Source: UBA3871 sp041797745 (GTDB taxonomy: Bacteria; Bacillota; Clostridia; Peptostreptococcales; Anaerovoracaceae). Taken from it: a stretch of 60,929 nucleotides of DNA. How positions within the stretch are numbered: the first letter of the stretch is position 1; each line of letters opens with the position of its first letter. Under the pieces are notes generated by a model, which did no database searches, was not told where the DNA came from, and worked only from the letters and a program-made list of their open reading frames with translations. The stretch is taken from contig JBHBZU010000055.1 in assembly GCA_041797745.1 (NCBI GenBank), forward strand, positions 1 through 60,929, in the 5' to 3' direction. Below, one piece after another: positions 26,130 through 34,835 of this stretch. Made by a program: the position numbers and the translations under genes.

Positions 26130-26739
26130 TTGTTTCCTCCCCTGCCCATGTATAAGTTTCTATGGGTTTCTTTTCTAAAGTTTTCTCACTGCTTCCTATA
26201 CCTGTGCAAATTGCACATTTAATATCTGTTCCAATGTCGGTAGTTATTACCGAGGCTTTTTCTTCATCAAAGCCTATTTGTTCTGCAAGCTGCCCCGTAT
26301 CGTCCAGAACCGAAAAGTTTTTGAAGCCTCCGCTTGCGGCAAAACCGGTGCCCAGGAACTTAACGTAGGCTTCTTTTCTAATCCAAATATCGAAGAAGCT
26401 GTCCAAACCGTTCCGCGCTACGTACCCGGCTTCTTGGGAAGTGAAAAATCTCCCTGCCAGCTTTTCATAAGCCACATTTTTCTTTCTCTGCACGTCTAAA
26501 CCTATTTTTTCAGAGGAGACAATGCAAGCCCAAAAGTCATCACTATGGCTCACATTAAAATCTATGTCTGTATCAGGATAATAAGGCTTGCCGTGAGCCC
26601 CTGTTTTAACCTCTGACAAGGTTTTATCCTTTCCCAGATAATCTTTTACACAAGCCCTCGCCAAGCCTTTAGAGGCTTGTTTGTAATTGTTGGCTTTCGT
26701 GAACTTTTGTATATCACCTTTATAAAAATATAACACCAT
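26122..26739 (-). CDS. 4'-phosphopantetheinyl transferase, Sfp type
   Basis: 205 residues with GKPYYPDTDIDFNVSHSDDF, IGLDVQ (metal-binding Asp) and the second-half WIRKEAYVKFLGTGF motif. These are the P1-P3 motifs of Sfp/AcpT-like transferases that attach phosphopantetheine from CoA to carrier proteins. No polyketide, peptide synthetase or other carrier protein gene is seen nearby, so the partner may be elsewhere. It overlaps the MBL-fold gene. The ribosome binding site is weak (TAGGTAATT). Confidence 0.88.
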   Translation of the reverse strand: MVLYFYKGDIQKFTKANNYKQASKGLARACVKDYLGKDKTLSEVKTGAHGKPYYPDTDIDFNVSHSDDFWACIVSSEKIGLDVQRKKNVAYEKLAGRFFTSQEAGYVARNGLDSFFDIWIRKEAYVKFLGTGFAASGGFKNFSVLDDTGQLAEQIGFDEEKASVITTDIGTDIKCAICTGIGSSEKTLEKKPIETYTWAGEETND

Positions 26740-26795
26740 AGTTTGAATTACCTAAATTAAAAATTAATACCTATTCAGGTATATTAATATTATAA

Positions 26796-26836
26796 TAAAA
26801 AAAAGTGTGTTTGGCGACACCAAACACACTTAAATC
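26796..26836 (-). terminator. intrinsic terminator after yerC
   Basis: AAGTGTGTTTGG (26803-26814) is perfectly complementary to CCAAACACACTT (26820-26831). On the minus strand a run of eight T (TTTTTTTT) follows. Confidence 0.85.
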
Positions 26837-26839
26837 TTA

Positions 26840-27142
26840 TTATTTATTCTTTTCTTCCAATCTGCTTAAAATACGTTGATAACCGTCCGCACCATATACC
26901 AGGCACTTATTGATTCTACTGATAGTAGCTGTCGAAGCCTTTGTGGCCTCCTCAATTTCAGTGTAAGTTTTCTTTTCTGAAAGCAACTTCGCAACCTGCC
27001 ACCTTTGAGCAATAGCATGGGTTTCGTTAATAGTGCAGATATCCTCAAAGAATCTATAGCAATCTTCTTCATTTTCCAGCGCAAGAATTGCTTCAAACAA
27101 TTCATCCAGTTCCTTGGTTTTGAATTTAGATTCGTATGACAT
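26840..27142 (-). CDS. YerC/YecD family TrpR-like DNA-binding protein
   Basis: A 100-residue helical protein: DELFEAILALENEEDCYRFFEDICTINETHAIAQRWQVAKLL followed by a helix-turn-helix (KTYTEIEEATKASTATISRINKCL). This is the TrpR-like YerC/YecD family, of unknown effector. Start at 27142 is fixed by GGAGG with five-base spacing. It is monocistronic, with its own promoter and terminator, and lies next to the SLH-protein unit but is probably independent of it. Confidence 0.9.
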   Translation of the reverse strand: MSYESKFKTKELDELFEAILALENEEDCYRFFEDICTINETHAIAQRWQVAKLLSEKKTYTEIEEATKASTATISRINKCLVYGADGYQRILSRLEEKNK

Positions 27143-27184
27143 AAGCACCTCCGCAAAATAATAAATTTAAGTCTTTCAAGTGGT

Positions 27185-27213
27185 ATTGTAGCACTTTAGC
27201 TTGTCAAAGTCAA
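27185..27213 (-). promoter_or_regulatory. sigma-A type promoter for yerC
   Basis: TTGACT (27208-27213) and TACAAT (27185-27190) on the minus strand with a 17-base spacer, about 45 bases before the start codon. Confidence 0.75.
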
Positions 27214-27260
27214 CGTTTGCAGGTTTCACTTTTGCATATGTCAGTACCTCTCTCTTAATC

Positions 27261-27297
27261 GCCCCCAAGCCTTTGAAAAAATCTAAAACTTGGGGGC
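27261..27297. repeat. GC-rich inverted repeat in the 3' region of the SLH gene
   Basis: GCCCCCAAG and CTTGGGGGC form a 9-bp stem with a 19-nt loop between the SLH gene stop and the yerC promoter. No T-run follows on either strand, so it may act as a Rho-assisted terminator or an RNA-stabilising hairpin. Confidence 0.6.
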
Positions 27298-27353
27298 ATA
27301 TTTGAAAGAAGAAATATGAAAAGATATTATATGTATTTATTTAACTTATTTCG

Positions 27354-30300
27354 TTATCTTAAATAGTTTGCAATCATCGTAACCGCTTCTCCTCGTGTGG
27401 CATTTGCTGTAGGCTTAAAGATTACGCTTCCATTTTCATTCTTCATACCGTTTATTATGCCTGCCTGTTGCATTTTAGAAACAGCCGGTTTTGCATAATT
27501 AGCTATTTTAGAACCGTCCAAAAAGTTAACTTCACTATTTACTGCTTTAAGCTCTCCCTTTTCTACAAGCTCTACATATCGAAGTATCATTACTGCCATA
27601 TCCTGCCTTGTTATGTTGTCCCGTGGCGAGAATTTGCCATTTCCGCTTCCAAGGGTTATACCTCTTTCAAGGGCCCAAGAAGCGTTCTTTGCATACCAGT
27701 CATTTTCCGATACATCGCTAAAACGGTTTACTGAGCTGTAATTATCAAGGTTTACCCCGCTTAAATTTGCAAGAAGCTGTACAAACTCGGCTCTTGTTAT
27801 ATTCGAATTCGGTTCAAAGCTTTTATCAGATTTGCCTTTTACTAAATCTCTTGCCGCAAGGTATATAACATTTTTATTTGACCAATGCGCTATTGTATCA
27901 TTAAAGGCTATGTTGCGGTACTCAAATTCAAGCATTCCTAATTTATCAAGGTTTACTTCAAATAAATCCTTGCTCTTATTCATTGCACCGTTTCTAATCA
28001 GTGTTTTTTCACCATTTTCGCTTAAGCGGTAGCAAACAACTGCTTCCTTTAGCTGACCCTCTGACAGCTTGTACGGTAAAGCTACCCTTGCGTTGCCATT
28101 TAGGTTCTTAATCTCTTTTTCGCCTATTTTTGCAACTACATTAAGCTTTGAGGCATTTCCTGCTTCATCCTTTTCCTTTCTTTCAAGCTTTATAACAAGC
28201 TCCTTGCCATTTTCTGCCGCAAGACTCCCAAGTGCTTTTTTGTCAAAGCTTGCGCTTCCTACAGGCGTATCAACTGTAAGTATGTCAACCTTTTTATCAA
28301 GCTCGTTTACGGCAGCCTTTGGTATTAGCATAGAGGCACTGGTTGCTCCTGTGGCACCTGTCATATTCAAAACTATCTCCTTTTGAAGCTGTTTCTTTCC
28401 CGCTGCCGTTTCTACTGCCTCGATTGCCTTTGTAATTTCGTCCTTGTCAACCTTTCCGACTGCTACACCGTTATTTACGCTCGCTACAACATCGATATTA
28501 TTTTTAGCGATTTCTGCACCTAAAACAGCATTTTCATCACTTTTACCGGCGCCACTCATATCTATTACACTGCCGTCTGTTGGCGGGTTTTTATCTTCTG
28601 CCTCAAGCCACCTGTTAAGGTACATAGGAGCGCTTCCGTTAAAGCTTGTTTCAAGCTTGTAATCATCTACATAATGCCAAACTATGCTGTCGCCGTTTGT
28701 TACCTTGAAGTCTTTTAATCCAAACTGCGGATGGTCACCGTTTACAGTATACATCCAGCCTGAATTTTTACCGTTATCAAATTCACCAAGCCAGTATCCG
28801 CCGTATGCCTTTGGTGCTTTTATCTTGCTGACATAATTCTTTTCGGCTCCGACATATTCAAGCCCTGCATCATCAAGAGCTTTAGTAAACACATCGTAAA
28901 CTGACACGGATTCGCCGTCAAAGGTCATTCTCTTTGTTGCTATCCAAGTAACATATTTTTCATGCTCGCTCTTTCCATGCTTCGAATCGCCTATCAAACG
29001 GAATTTTACGGTTGTTTTACCTGCTATAACAGGCTCCTCGCTTACAGCTTTTGCCTTTATAGTGCACATATTATATGTTAACAAATCATTACCGCTTGAA
29101 TCGAGCTTTCTCGCCGTTACCGCATGTGTACCCTCTGTAATATTTTTTATTACAAGTTCTCCTTTAGTATCGGTAGTACCTATAACTTTGCCGTTATCGA
29201 GTATTTCTATTCCAGAAAGAGGCTCTGCCACATTTTCGCTGTAAACCTCATGCCCAAGCAACTTTACTGTAGCTGAATTTCCTACAGTAGTAGCAATCAT
29301 TTGCTGTTCAAAGCTTGCATGAATCATGCCGTCATATGCAGGATTAAAGTAATATTCAACATAATCGCCGTTTTTAACTATGTGATATGCGGGTTCTTTT
29401 ATATATTTACCGTTTACCTCACATACATATCCGGCTTTTTGACTATAATCCCCAAGTTCTAAAAGCGGCTTTAGCTTACCCTTTCGACAATTAAAGTCAA
29501 TCGGCTGCATTCCTGTTCCAAGCGCCTCTATTATTGCATGAAGCGCAGTGTATCCGCCTGCATTATATTCAACATATTTTTTCCCTGTTACAAGGTCAAG
29601 CTCCGCGGGTTCACTCTTAATATTTATAGAAACATTATTTACGGCTACCGTTTTATCAGTTTGAACGGTTACATTCACACAATCATTTGTTCCAACTAAA
29701 TGTAGTGGTGTAAGCTTCGGAATTTGAACCGTTTGATTACTTTCCGAGGTTACAGTAAATTCATCTGCCTTTGTTATATAGCCTGTCTTTTGAGCTATAT
29801 ATTTATATTTTCCTGCCTCCAAGCTGTATGTTCCGTCAGCAGCTGCTTGTACAGTTTTATTTTTTGAATCCTTAACTGTAATGCTTACACCCTCTGTTTC
29901 TGATGTAATTTTTACACTGCCTGGCGGTTGAGAACGAACAATGGTAAAATTATATGACATTTCTCTATTAAATTCATTGTCTTTAATTATACATTCTATT
30001 ACATTCTCTCCATAATTAAGACTTATTGCTTCTGTTTTAATATTATTTACACCAGTCTGTCCTTTTATTGTTTTAAATATACCGCCTGCCGTAATTTCCA
30101 CAGTAGTTTTATCATGAACGCTATCTAACCAATCCATATCTAATTTAATATCTTCGATATCAAAAGGTACAGATGCAAAATGATTTTTTTCAAGCATAAC
30201 AAAGCCGTATCCGAAACTCAAGGTTTCTACGTCCCCGTTTATTCCCGAATAGGTAATTGATTCCGCCTGGAATACCCCTTTATTGTTTTGAATTACTTCA

Positions 30301-32267
30301 CCGCTCTTTGACTCGACTATTCTTACATCCGAAAAGTATGGTAAATTACTTAGTTTTTTTTCTGTTTTTTTCTTAATCCCCCCCGCTACACATTTAAATG
30401 CATAGGTCTCATTAGTTACATTATCATTAGTTACTATTAACTCAGCATTTAATTCCTTATTTAACGCAAATTTTTTATCCAAAGTTCTAAATGTAGCAGG
30501 CTGAACCGCAGAGCTTGTAACAACGAATTCATTTTCGCCCTCATTCCAATATCTCCAAATTAATCTGACATTTTCATTAAGTGGCATAAATTCAATTATC
30601 GGCTCATAGCCTTGAGATGCTAAGTTATTTCTTTGAATTGAAACGAGATTATTTTTTACCAATCGCTCGCCTTCAATAATTCCCTGATTTGCGCCTATTC
30701 TATTTATTAGCAAAATATCTTTCGAAATATTTTTCATACTTCTTAGCTTGCAGTAATCTCTCATCTGGGCTTCGCTAAATTCATAGCTTCCTTTTTCTGC
30801 TACTTGGAATTTTACATCTGGTAAAGCATCAAATTTAAAAGGGCCATGCAGAGTTGCTCGAAAATCAGCACCAATTCCGCTTTCCGGAATATTTAAATGC
30901 GTGCAGTTATTACCTCCGCCCATATAGCATAGATACACATACCCATTTGTTAATTCATATTCTCCTGCCTCATCAAGCTCCATTAAAATTTGATTGGTAC
31001 TTCTAAGTCCGTACTGGTCGCCTTTTCCACTTACAACATTTCCGTCCCTTAAATATTCAAGGCGAACTAAAGGCTCTCCCATATAGTTATATCCCGGATT
31101 ATAGACAGCAGCAAGCTTTGGCAAAGGCATATATAACCCATCAAATGTTATTTTAGCAACATCTCCAACCATTAAAGGATAATTGGGTCTATATTTATTT
31201 TCAACTTTATAGGCTATTTCAGCAGCTCTAATTACATGATATTTAACTTCGCTTCCTTTTTTTACCTCTACAATGTTTTTACCAAAGTCCAATTCTACCG
31301 TGTATTCCCCGCCGGTATCCGGCGTATATTCTATCCATCCACTATTCCAATCAGTTTGATAAGGTTTTTGGACACGCACGCTTGCGCCGTTTTCTGGTTT
31401 AAACGAAATTTTCGGCTTTATACCGCTATCCTTTAGGGAATAAATTGTATCGAATTCTGTGGTATGGATTCCTGTACCAAGCGCTGATTTATTGTCCGTA
31501 ACATTTACCACCACTATACCCGTATGGATAGGGTCGGTAGCATTGTAATATACATAATTTTCCCCTTGATATATTCCTATTGGGTCATATGTAATTTTTA
31601 TAACGCTTATGCCCTCCCTTTTAGCTTGTATAAGACCCTTTTCATCAATTGAAACTGATGCTTCATCCCCGTCGTGCTCCATTATTTCATAGTGCCAGTC
31701 GGGTTCAATAAAATAATTACCTGCGTCACTGTCTATTATCTGCCAGGTTCTATAAGATTTTAAGCGAAATTCTTCTCCTTTTTTAAGCTCAAGAAAAAAG
31801 GAGCCTGTCGCATTTAAATCCATTGGTGCACCTGCTGTTATATTTAACAGCATTCCGTCATCATATATAAACGGACAATCGCTGTATGAATTTCTTTTAT
31901 TTATGTCAAGTGGCTCTAATGTAAATTCTTTGCTATTCCATCTTATATTTTGAAGCCAGCCTGCTACAGTAAGATATCCATCCTTGCTTATACGGTAATG
32001 GCAAGAATTTATAATATTTTTAGGAATTTCATATTTATATATGTCCTTGCCGTCAACATCTATCTGCTTACTTTCAGGCTCTTTTAATATAAAAGGGACA
32101 TAATGACCATTTTCTTTTGGTTTTTGATTTAATTCAACCATCGCTCCTGTTGGAACGATAAGCTCTAATTCCTTTATATCATCTGCCGCAAATGTATTAA
32201 GTGGGTAAAATGCCATACATATGGCAAATATCAATATTATACTTATTTTTTTTCCAAAACTCTTCAT
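27354..32267 (-). CDS. giant SLH-anchored surface protein with two DUF4430-type domains
   Basis: 1637 residues. Signal peptide MKSFGKKISIILIFAICMAFYPLNTFA; long beta-rich N-terminal part; a PEGA/carboxypeptidase-regulatory-like segment (about 782-855, KITSETEGVSITVKD); a first DUF4430-like domain (about 862-974, ending NGDYVEYYFNPAYDG); a second, typical one (about 1089-1204: NSGWMYTVNGDHPQFGL, NGDSIVWHYVDDYK); then a linker and three SLH repeats (about 1452-1637: FNDTIAHWSNKNVIYLAARD, FSDVSENDWYAKNA, FLDGSKIANYAKPA). SLH repeats bind pyruvylated wall polymer. DUF4430 is related to the C-terminal domain of transcobalamin. It follows the 289-residue DUF4430 gene and so lies downstream of riboswitch 2. 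The ribosome binding site is poor. Corrinoid binding is inferred. Confidence 0.88.
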   Translation of the reverse strand: MKSFGKKISIILIFAICMAFYPLNTFAADDIKELELIVPTGAMVELNQKPKENGHYVPFILKEPESKQIDVDGKDIYKYEIPKNIINSCHYRISKDGYLTVAGWLQNIRWNSKEFTLEPLDINKRNSYSDCPFIYDDGMLLNITAGAPMDLNATGSFFLELKKGEEFRLKSYRTWQIIDSDAGNYFIEPDWHYEIMEHDGDEASVSIDEKGLIQAKREGISVIKITYDPIGIYQGENYVYYNATDPIHTGIVVVNVTDNKSALGTGIHTTEFDTIYSLKDSGIKPKISFKPENGASVRVQKPYQTDWNSGWIEYTPDTGGEYTVELDFGKNIVEVKKGSEVKYHVIRAAEIAYKVENKYRPNYPLMVGDVAKITFDGLYMPLPKLAAVYNPGYNYMGEPLVRLEYLRDGNVVSGKGDQYGLRSTNQILMELDEAGEYELTNGYVYLCYMGGGNNCTHLNIPESGIGADFRATLHGPFKFDALPDVKFQVAEKGSYEFSEAQMRDYCKLRSMKNISKDILLINRIGANQGIIEGERLVKNNLVSIQRNNLASQGYEPIIEFMPLNENVRLIWRYWNEGENEFVVTSSAVQPATFRTLDKKFALNKELNAELIVTNDNVTNETYAFKCVAGGIKKKTEKKLSNLPYFSDVRIVESKSGEVIQNNKGVFQAESITYSGINGDVETLSFGYGFVMLEKNHFASVPFDIEDIKLDMDWLDSVHDKTTVEITAGGIFKTIKGQTGVNNIKTEAISLNYGENVIECIIKDNEFNREMSYNFTIVRSQPPGSVKITSETEGVSITVKDSKNKTVQAAADGTYSLEAGKYKYIAQKTGYITKADEFTVTSESNQTVQIPKLTPLHLVGTNDCVNVTVQTDKTVAVNNVSINIKSEPAELDLVTGKKYVEYNAGGYTALHAIIEALGTGMQPIDFNCRKGKLKPLLELGDYSQKAGYVCEVNGKYIKEPAYHIVKNGDYVEYYFNPAYDGMIHASFEQQMIATTVGNSATVKLLGHEVYSENVAEPLSGIEILDNGKVIGTTDTKGELVIKNITEGTHAVTARKLDSSGNDLLTYNMCTIKAKAVSEEPVIAGKTTVKFRLIGDSKHGKSEHEKYVTWIATKRMTFDGESVSVYDVFTKALDDAGLEYVGAEKNYVSKIKAPKAYGGYWLGEFDNGKNSGWMYTVNGDHPQFGLKDFKVTNGDSIVWHYVDDYKLETSFNGSAPMYLNRWLEAEDKNPPTDGSVIDMSGAGKSDENAVLGAEIAKNNIDVVASVNNGVAVGKVDKDEITKAIEAVETAAGKKQLQKEIVLNMTGATGATSASMLIPKAAVNELDKKVDILTVDTPVGSASFDKKALGSLAAENGKELVIKLERKEKDEAGNASKLNVVAKIGEKEIKNLNGNARVALPYKLSEGQLKEAVVCYRLSENGEKTLIRNGAMNKSKDLFEVNLDKLGMLEFEYRNIAFNDTIAHWSNKNVIYLAARDLVKGKSDKSFEPNSNITRAEFVQLLANLSGVNLDNYSSVNRFSDVSENDWYAKNASWALERGITLGSGNGKFSPRDNITRQDMAVMILRYVELVEKGELKAVNSEVNFLDGSKIANYAKPAVSKMQQAGIINGMKNENGSVIFKPTANATRGEAVTMIANYLR

Positions 32268-32288
32268 ATCAAATCAAATTAAATTTAA

Positions 32289-32339
32289 AAGCTGCCCTTT
32301 GAAAGCCATAGTAATTATGATTTATGCAAAGGGCAGCTT
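32289..32339 (-). terminator. intercistronic inverted repeat (possible partial terminator)
   Basis: AAGCTGCCCTTTG and CAAAGGGCAGCTT form a perfect 13-bp stem with a 25-nt loop. On the minus strand TTTTAAATTTAATTT follows. It lies between the two DUF4430 genes, so it could set a lower level of the giant protein than of the small one. Confidence 0.65.
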
Positions 32340-32456
32340 ATCCTCAAATAAAATAACTTTTAAATAATTAAACAAAAGTGTTTTACAATAACTTACATAT
32401 TACTGTTCCACCTGAAGCAAATAACAGAACAAAATAATCATTCCAATTTGCCAAGT

Positions 32457-33326
32457 CTACCACTCAGCAAAATAAGTCAAAGCGCTCATATAATCATTGT
32501 AATACCAAACAACCTCATCATTGCTGTTCAGTAAAAATGCTGCTGCTCCAATATTCGCCGAATCAGAAACCATGCTTCCGTTGCGGTATACTCTGTATTG
32601 CCAGCCTCTATATGGATAACTTTTTTCGGCAGTAAATGTACCGTCCGGTGATGTAGTTATATAGGAAACTGACTCCACATACTCATCGCCATACCCTAAC
32701 ACTACTTCTGCAAGGTTTGATGTCGGGTCTACTGAATTAGGGTCAACAAGCTGCTGTATAGCTTCTAATGGAGTTGCGTAACCATAATTAGCAGCTGGAA
32801 CTGTAATGGAGTCAGCGACTTGATATGGATCAAAATCAGTCATAACATAAACATCTACATTGCTTGCTGTAACAGGAGTGCTTGTCGGTACAACAACTGA
32901 AAAATTCGTATAGCTGTTAGCATTTCTGCTCGCTAAAACACTTGCCGGTCCAAATCCACTTGTCGCTGCATTTACGGTTACTTGCTGCGCATATTTTGTA
33001 ACGCCGTTGATTGTAATTGCTACCCCTGTTACGGTGGTTAAATCAACAGATACTAAACTACTTCCAAGCGGTACTGACCAAGTTATAGGGGCTTCCGCCG
33101 CTTCTACAGCACTGTCAAAGCCTACAGCTGCGTAGGTTGTACTTGCAGGAACAACCTGCAAATTAACAGTATCTCCGCTTGCTACAGTTACAGTATACGG
33201 TGTCCAGCAAACGAGATTTGGATTTACATTCCAATCTACCGCAAAGCTTGATATTGTCGCCATTGAAAACGCCAAAACAAATACTAAAACATATGCAAAT
33301 AATTTACACTTTGCATTTTTTCTCAT
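32457..33326 (-). CDS. secreted DUF4430 protein, first gene of cobalamin riboswitch unit 2
   Basis: 289 residues with a signal peptide (KLFAYVLVFVLAFSMATISSFA). The N-terminal half is Val/Thr/Ser-rich and Ig-like. The C-terminal half (about 155-289) fits DUF4430: TPLEAIQQLV, YPYRGWQYRVYRNGSMV and NSNDEVVWYYNDY, the conserved W-Y-x-V-N-G / D-x-V-x-W-x-Y pattern. There is no wall anchor or lipobox, so it should be released or held by a partner such as the SLH-anchored DUF4430 protein encoded next. AAAGGAGG precedes the ATG. Its leader carries a cobalamin aptamer, a terminator and a short ORF, so it should be induced at low B12. Confidence 0.87.
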   Translation of the reverse strand: MRKNAKCKLFAYVLVFVLAFSMATISSFAVDWNVNPNLVCWTPYTVTVASGDTVNLQVVPASTTYAAVGFDSAVEAAEAPITWSVPLGSSLVSVDLTTVTGVAITINGVTKYAQQVTVNAATSGFGPASVLASRNANSYTNFSVVVPTSTPVTASNVDVYVMTDFDPYQVADSITVPAANYGYATPLEAIQQLVDPNSVDPTSNLAEVVLGYGDEYVESVSYITTSPDGTFTAEKSYPYRGWQYRVYRNGSMVSDSANIGAAAFLLNSNDEVVWYYNDYMSALTYFAEW

Positions 33327-33378
33327 TTCGAATTCCTCCTTTATTTTTCAGCAATTCTGTAACCTGCCCTGTTGCAGA

Positions 33379-33450
33379 TTAACTAAAAAACCTTTTTATA
33401 GAGAGCGGTTTTATGGCTCTCGCAAAATTTACAGGTTCCTCCGAGTACAT
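33379..33450 (-). CDS. 23-residue leader ORF between riboswitch and DUF4430 gene
   Basis: The ATG at 33450 is preceded by AAAGGAGGG with seven-base spacing, the best ribosome site in this unit. It reads MYSEEPVNFARA then IKPLSIKRFFS before a TAA at 33379. It lies after the leader terminator, so it is transcribed only when the riboswitch permits. The GGGAGAGCG near its ribosome site can pair with CGCTCTC inside the ORF (33400-33406), so a translational control role is possible. The product resembles nothing I know. Confidence 0.5.
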   Translation of the reverse strand: MYSEEPVNFARAIKPLSIKRFFS

Positions 33451-33496
33451 ACGCTCTCCCTCCTTTCAAAATGCTACTTTGCTCCATTCAGCATTT

Positions 33497-33532
33497 AAAA
33501 AATAAAAAGGCTGTGGTAAAATCCACAACCCG
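33497..33532 (-). terminator. intrinsic terminator of cobalamin riboswitch 2
   Basis: On the minus strand GGTTGTGG pairs with CCACAGCC across ATTTTA, followed by TTTTTATTTTTT. Located about 60 bases after the aptamer, as expected for a ligand-dependent transcription stop. Confidence 0.8.
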
Positions 33533-33589
33533 TTTTTGTTGTTCATAACTGCAAACTGCCATTTTACCCTTGGCTATTTGCATAAGAAT

Positions 33590-33756
33590 TCAAGCAGGTC
33601 TTCTGGCTTGCGTATCAACATTTTCCTTTGCCTTACCCTGTGAAAATCACAAAGTGGCTGTGCTTTTGCACCTAAAGGAAAACTCCTCGCTTACAGCGGC
33701 GGGTCCGCGCAGGCTTTTAACCTGCTTCCCTCTTAGCTTTTTATTAAGTCTGCTAT
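33590..33756 (-). ncRNA. cobalamin (AdoCbl-type) riboswitch aptamer 2
   Basis: On the minus strand the order is AGCAGAC (5' closing stem), GAGGGAAGCAGG-TTAAAA-GCCTGC hairpin, CCGCCGCTGTAAGCGAGGAG, GGTGCAAAAGCACAGCCACT (B12 box GCCACT), TTTTCACAGGGTAAGG, and AAGCCAGAAGACCTGCTTG. These match the conserved cobalamin riboswitch core almost element by element. A promoter lies upstream (33865-33893) and a terminator downstream. It should control the DUF4430 gene and the SLH-DUF4430 gene. Confidence 0.95.
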
Positions 33757-33864
33757 AAAAGTCTGCCCTTAAAGCTTTTATAGCTATATTTAATAAAAAG
33801 AACATGAATAATTCGTATTAAATTTTAATTTTGCAAGCTATATTTATGCAAATATAGTATTTAA

Positions 33865-33893
33865 AATGTACATTACATAAAACACTTTGTCAA
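33865..33893 (-). promoter_or_regulatory. sigma-A type promoter for riboswitch unit 2
   Basis: TTGACA (33888-33893) and TACATT (33865-33870) on the minus strand with a 17-base spacer, about 110 bases before the aptamer. Confidence 0.6.
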
Positions 33894-34017
33894 TATTTTT
33901 ATCGGATTTTTTACACTTTTGTTACATTTTGTTACAAAACTTACTTTACAAAGGTAATCTATAAGGACTATATCTCCGTCCTATTTTCATTAAGCCTCTT
34001 TGATTACTTATTGCATA

Positions 34018-34752
34018 TTACGATAATAATACATTTTTCCCTCTTTCAAATATCAATGCCGGGGCTATGCTTTCTTCATCCATGGCATTGTCCTTTTTTA
34101 CAAGTTCAAAGCTTTCGCCAGCTTTCATGTAATTTTTTATTATCTCCGCTATGTTAGGGAAAACTTCCATTTTTGTACCGTGAAATTGCAAAATTAGCGT
34201 AAGGTGAGGTTTTTGCAAACCTATATGTTCCAAATAAAGAAGCCATGCTTTTTCAATATTAATATTTTTTTCAAAATGCCCTACAAGCGCTTCCTTTAGC
34301 CCATTAGGCAAATGTTTAGGCAGTGAAAGCCGTACCTTTCCGCCTGCTGTGGGATTAACACTCATACCCGTTACACATTTATCCGCCGCCTCTATGATAT
34401 TAAAATCCACTAATATGGGTTCACCAAAGGGCTCTATTGCTATTCCATGAACTTTTTCTTTAAAATCTACGACATAATGCTTTAGCTCCTTGTATGGTAT
34501 ACGCCTTAAACTTTCTTTGCTAAACCCGCCCAAATTGCTATTTGAATTAAAAAATGCAGGGATAAATTTTCGCTCATCCTCTGATACGATTAACGCAAAG
34601 CTTACCTGACCCTTATGCTCATCATTACCATCTTGCATTGGCACAATCAATTCAAGCTCGTAAAGACCTTTTAAAAAGTCTATTTTGCTTTCAGTATCGT
34701 CATTTTTTATGTAGTGTTTATATGCTTCTAAAAAAGCGGATATTTTGTCCAT
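34018..34752 (-). CDS. SseB family protein
   Basis: 244 residues without signal or membrane segment. The N-terminal part (FLKGLYELELIVPMQ, FALIVSEDERKFIPAFFN) matches the SseB N-terminal domain. The C-terminal part (LKEALVGHFEKNINIEKAWLLYLEH) matches the SseB C-terminal domain named after the E. coli enhanced-serine-sensitivity protein. The biochemical role of the family is unknown; members are often near secretion or phage-related genes. GTAGGGGAA lies before the ATG. It lies about 80 bases behind ctp, so cotranscription is possible. Confidence 0.82.
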   Translation of the reverse strand: MDKISAFLEAYKHYIKNDDTESKIDFLKGLYELELIVPMQDGNDEHKGQVSFALIVSEDERKFIPAFFNSNSNLGGFSKESLRRIPYKELKHYVVDFKEKVHGIAIEPFGEPILVDFNIIEAADKCVTGMSVNPTAGGKVRLSLPKHLPNGLKEALVGHFEKNINIEKAWLLYLEHIGLQKPHLTLILQFHGTKMEVFPNIAEIIKNYMKAGESFELVKKDNAMDEESIAPALIFERGKNVLLS

Positions 34753-34835
34753 TTCCCCTACCTATCTTTGTTACTGCTGCAAATTTATTGCAAGCTACAG
34801 CATAAAGAGAATAATTCCCTTATAGCAATACCGTT

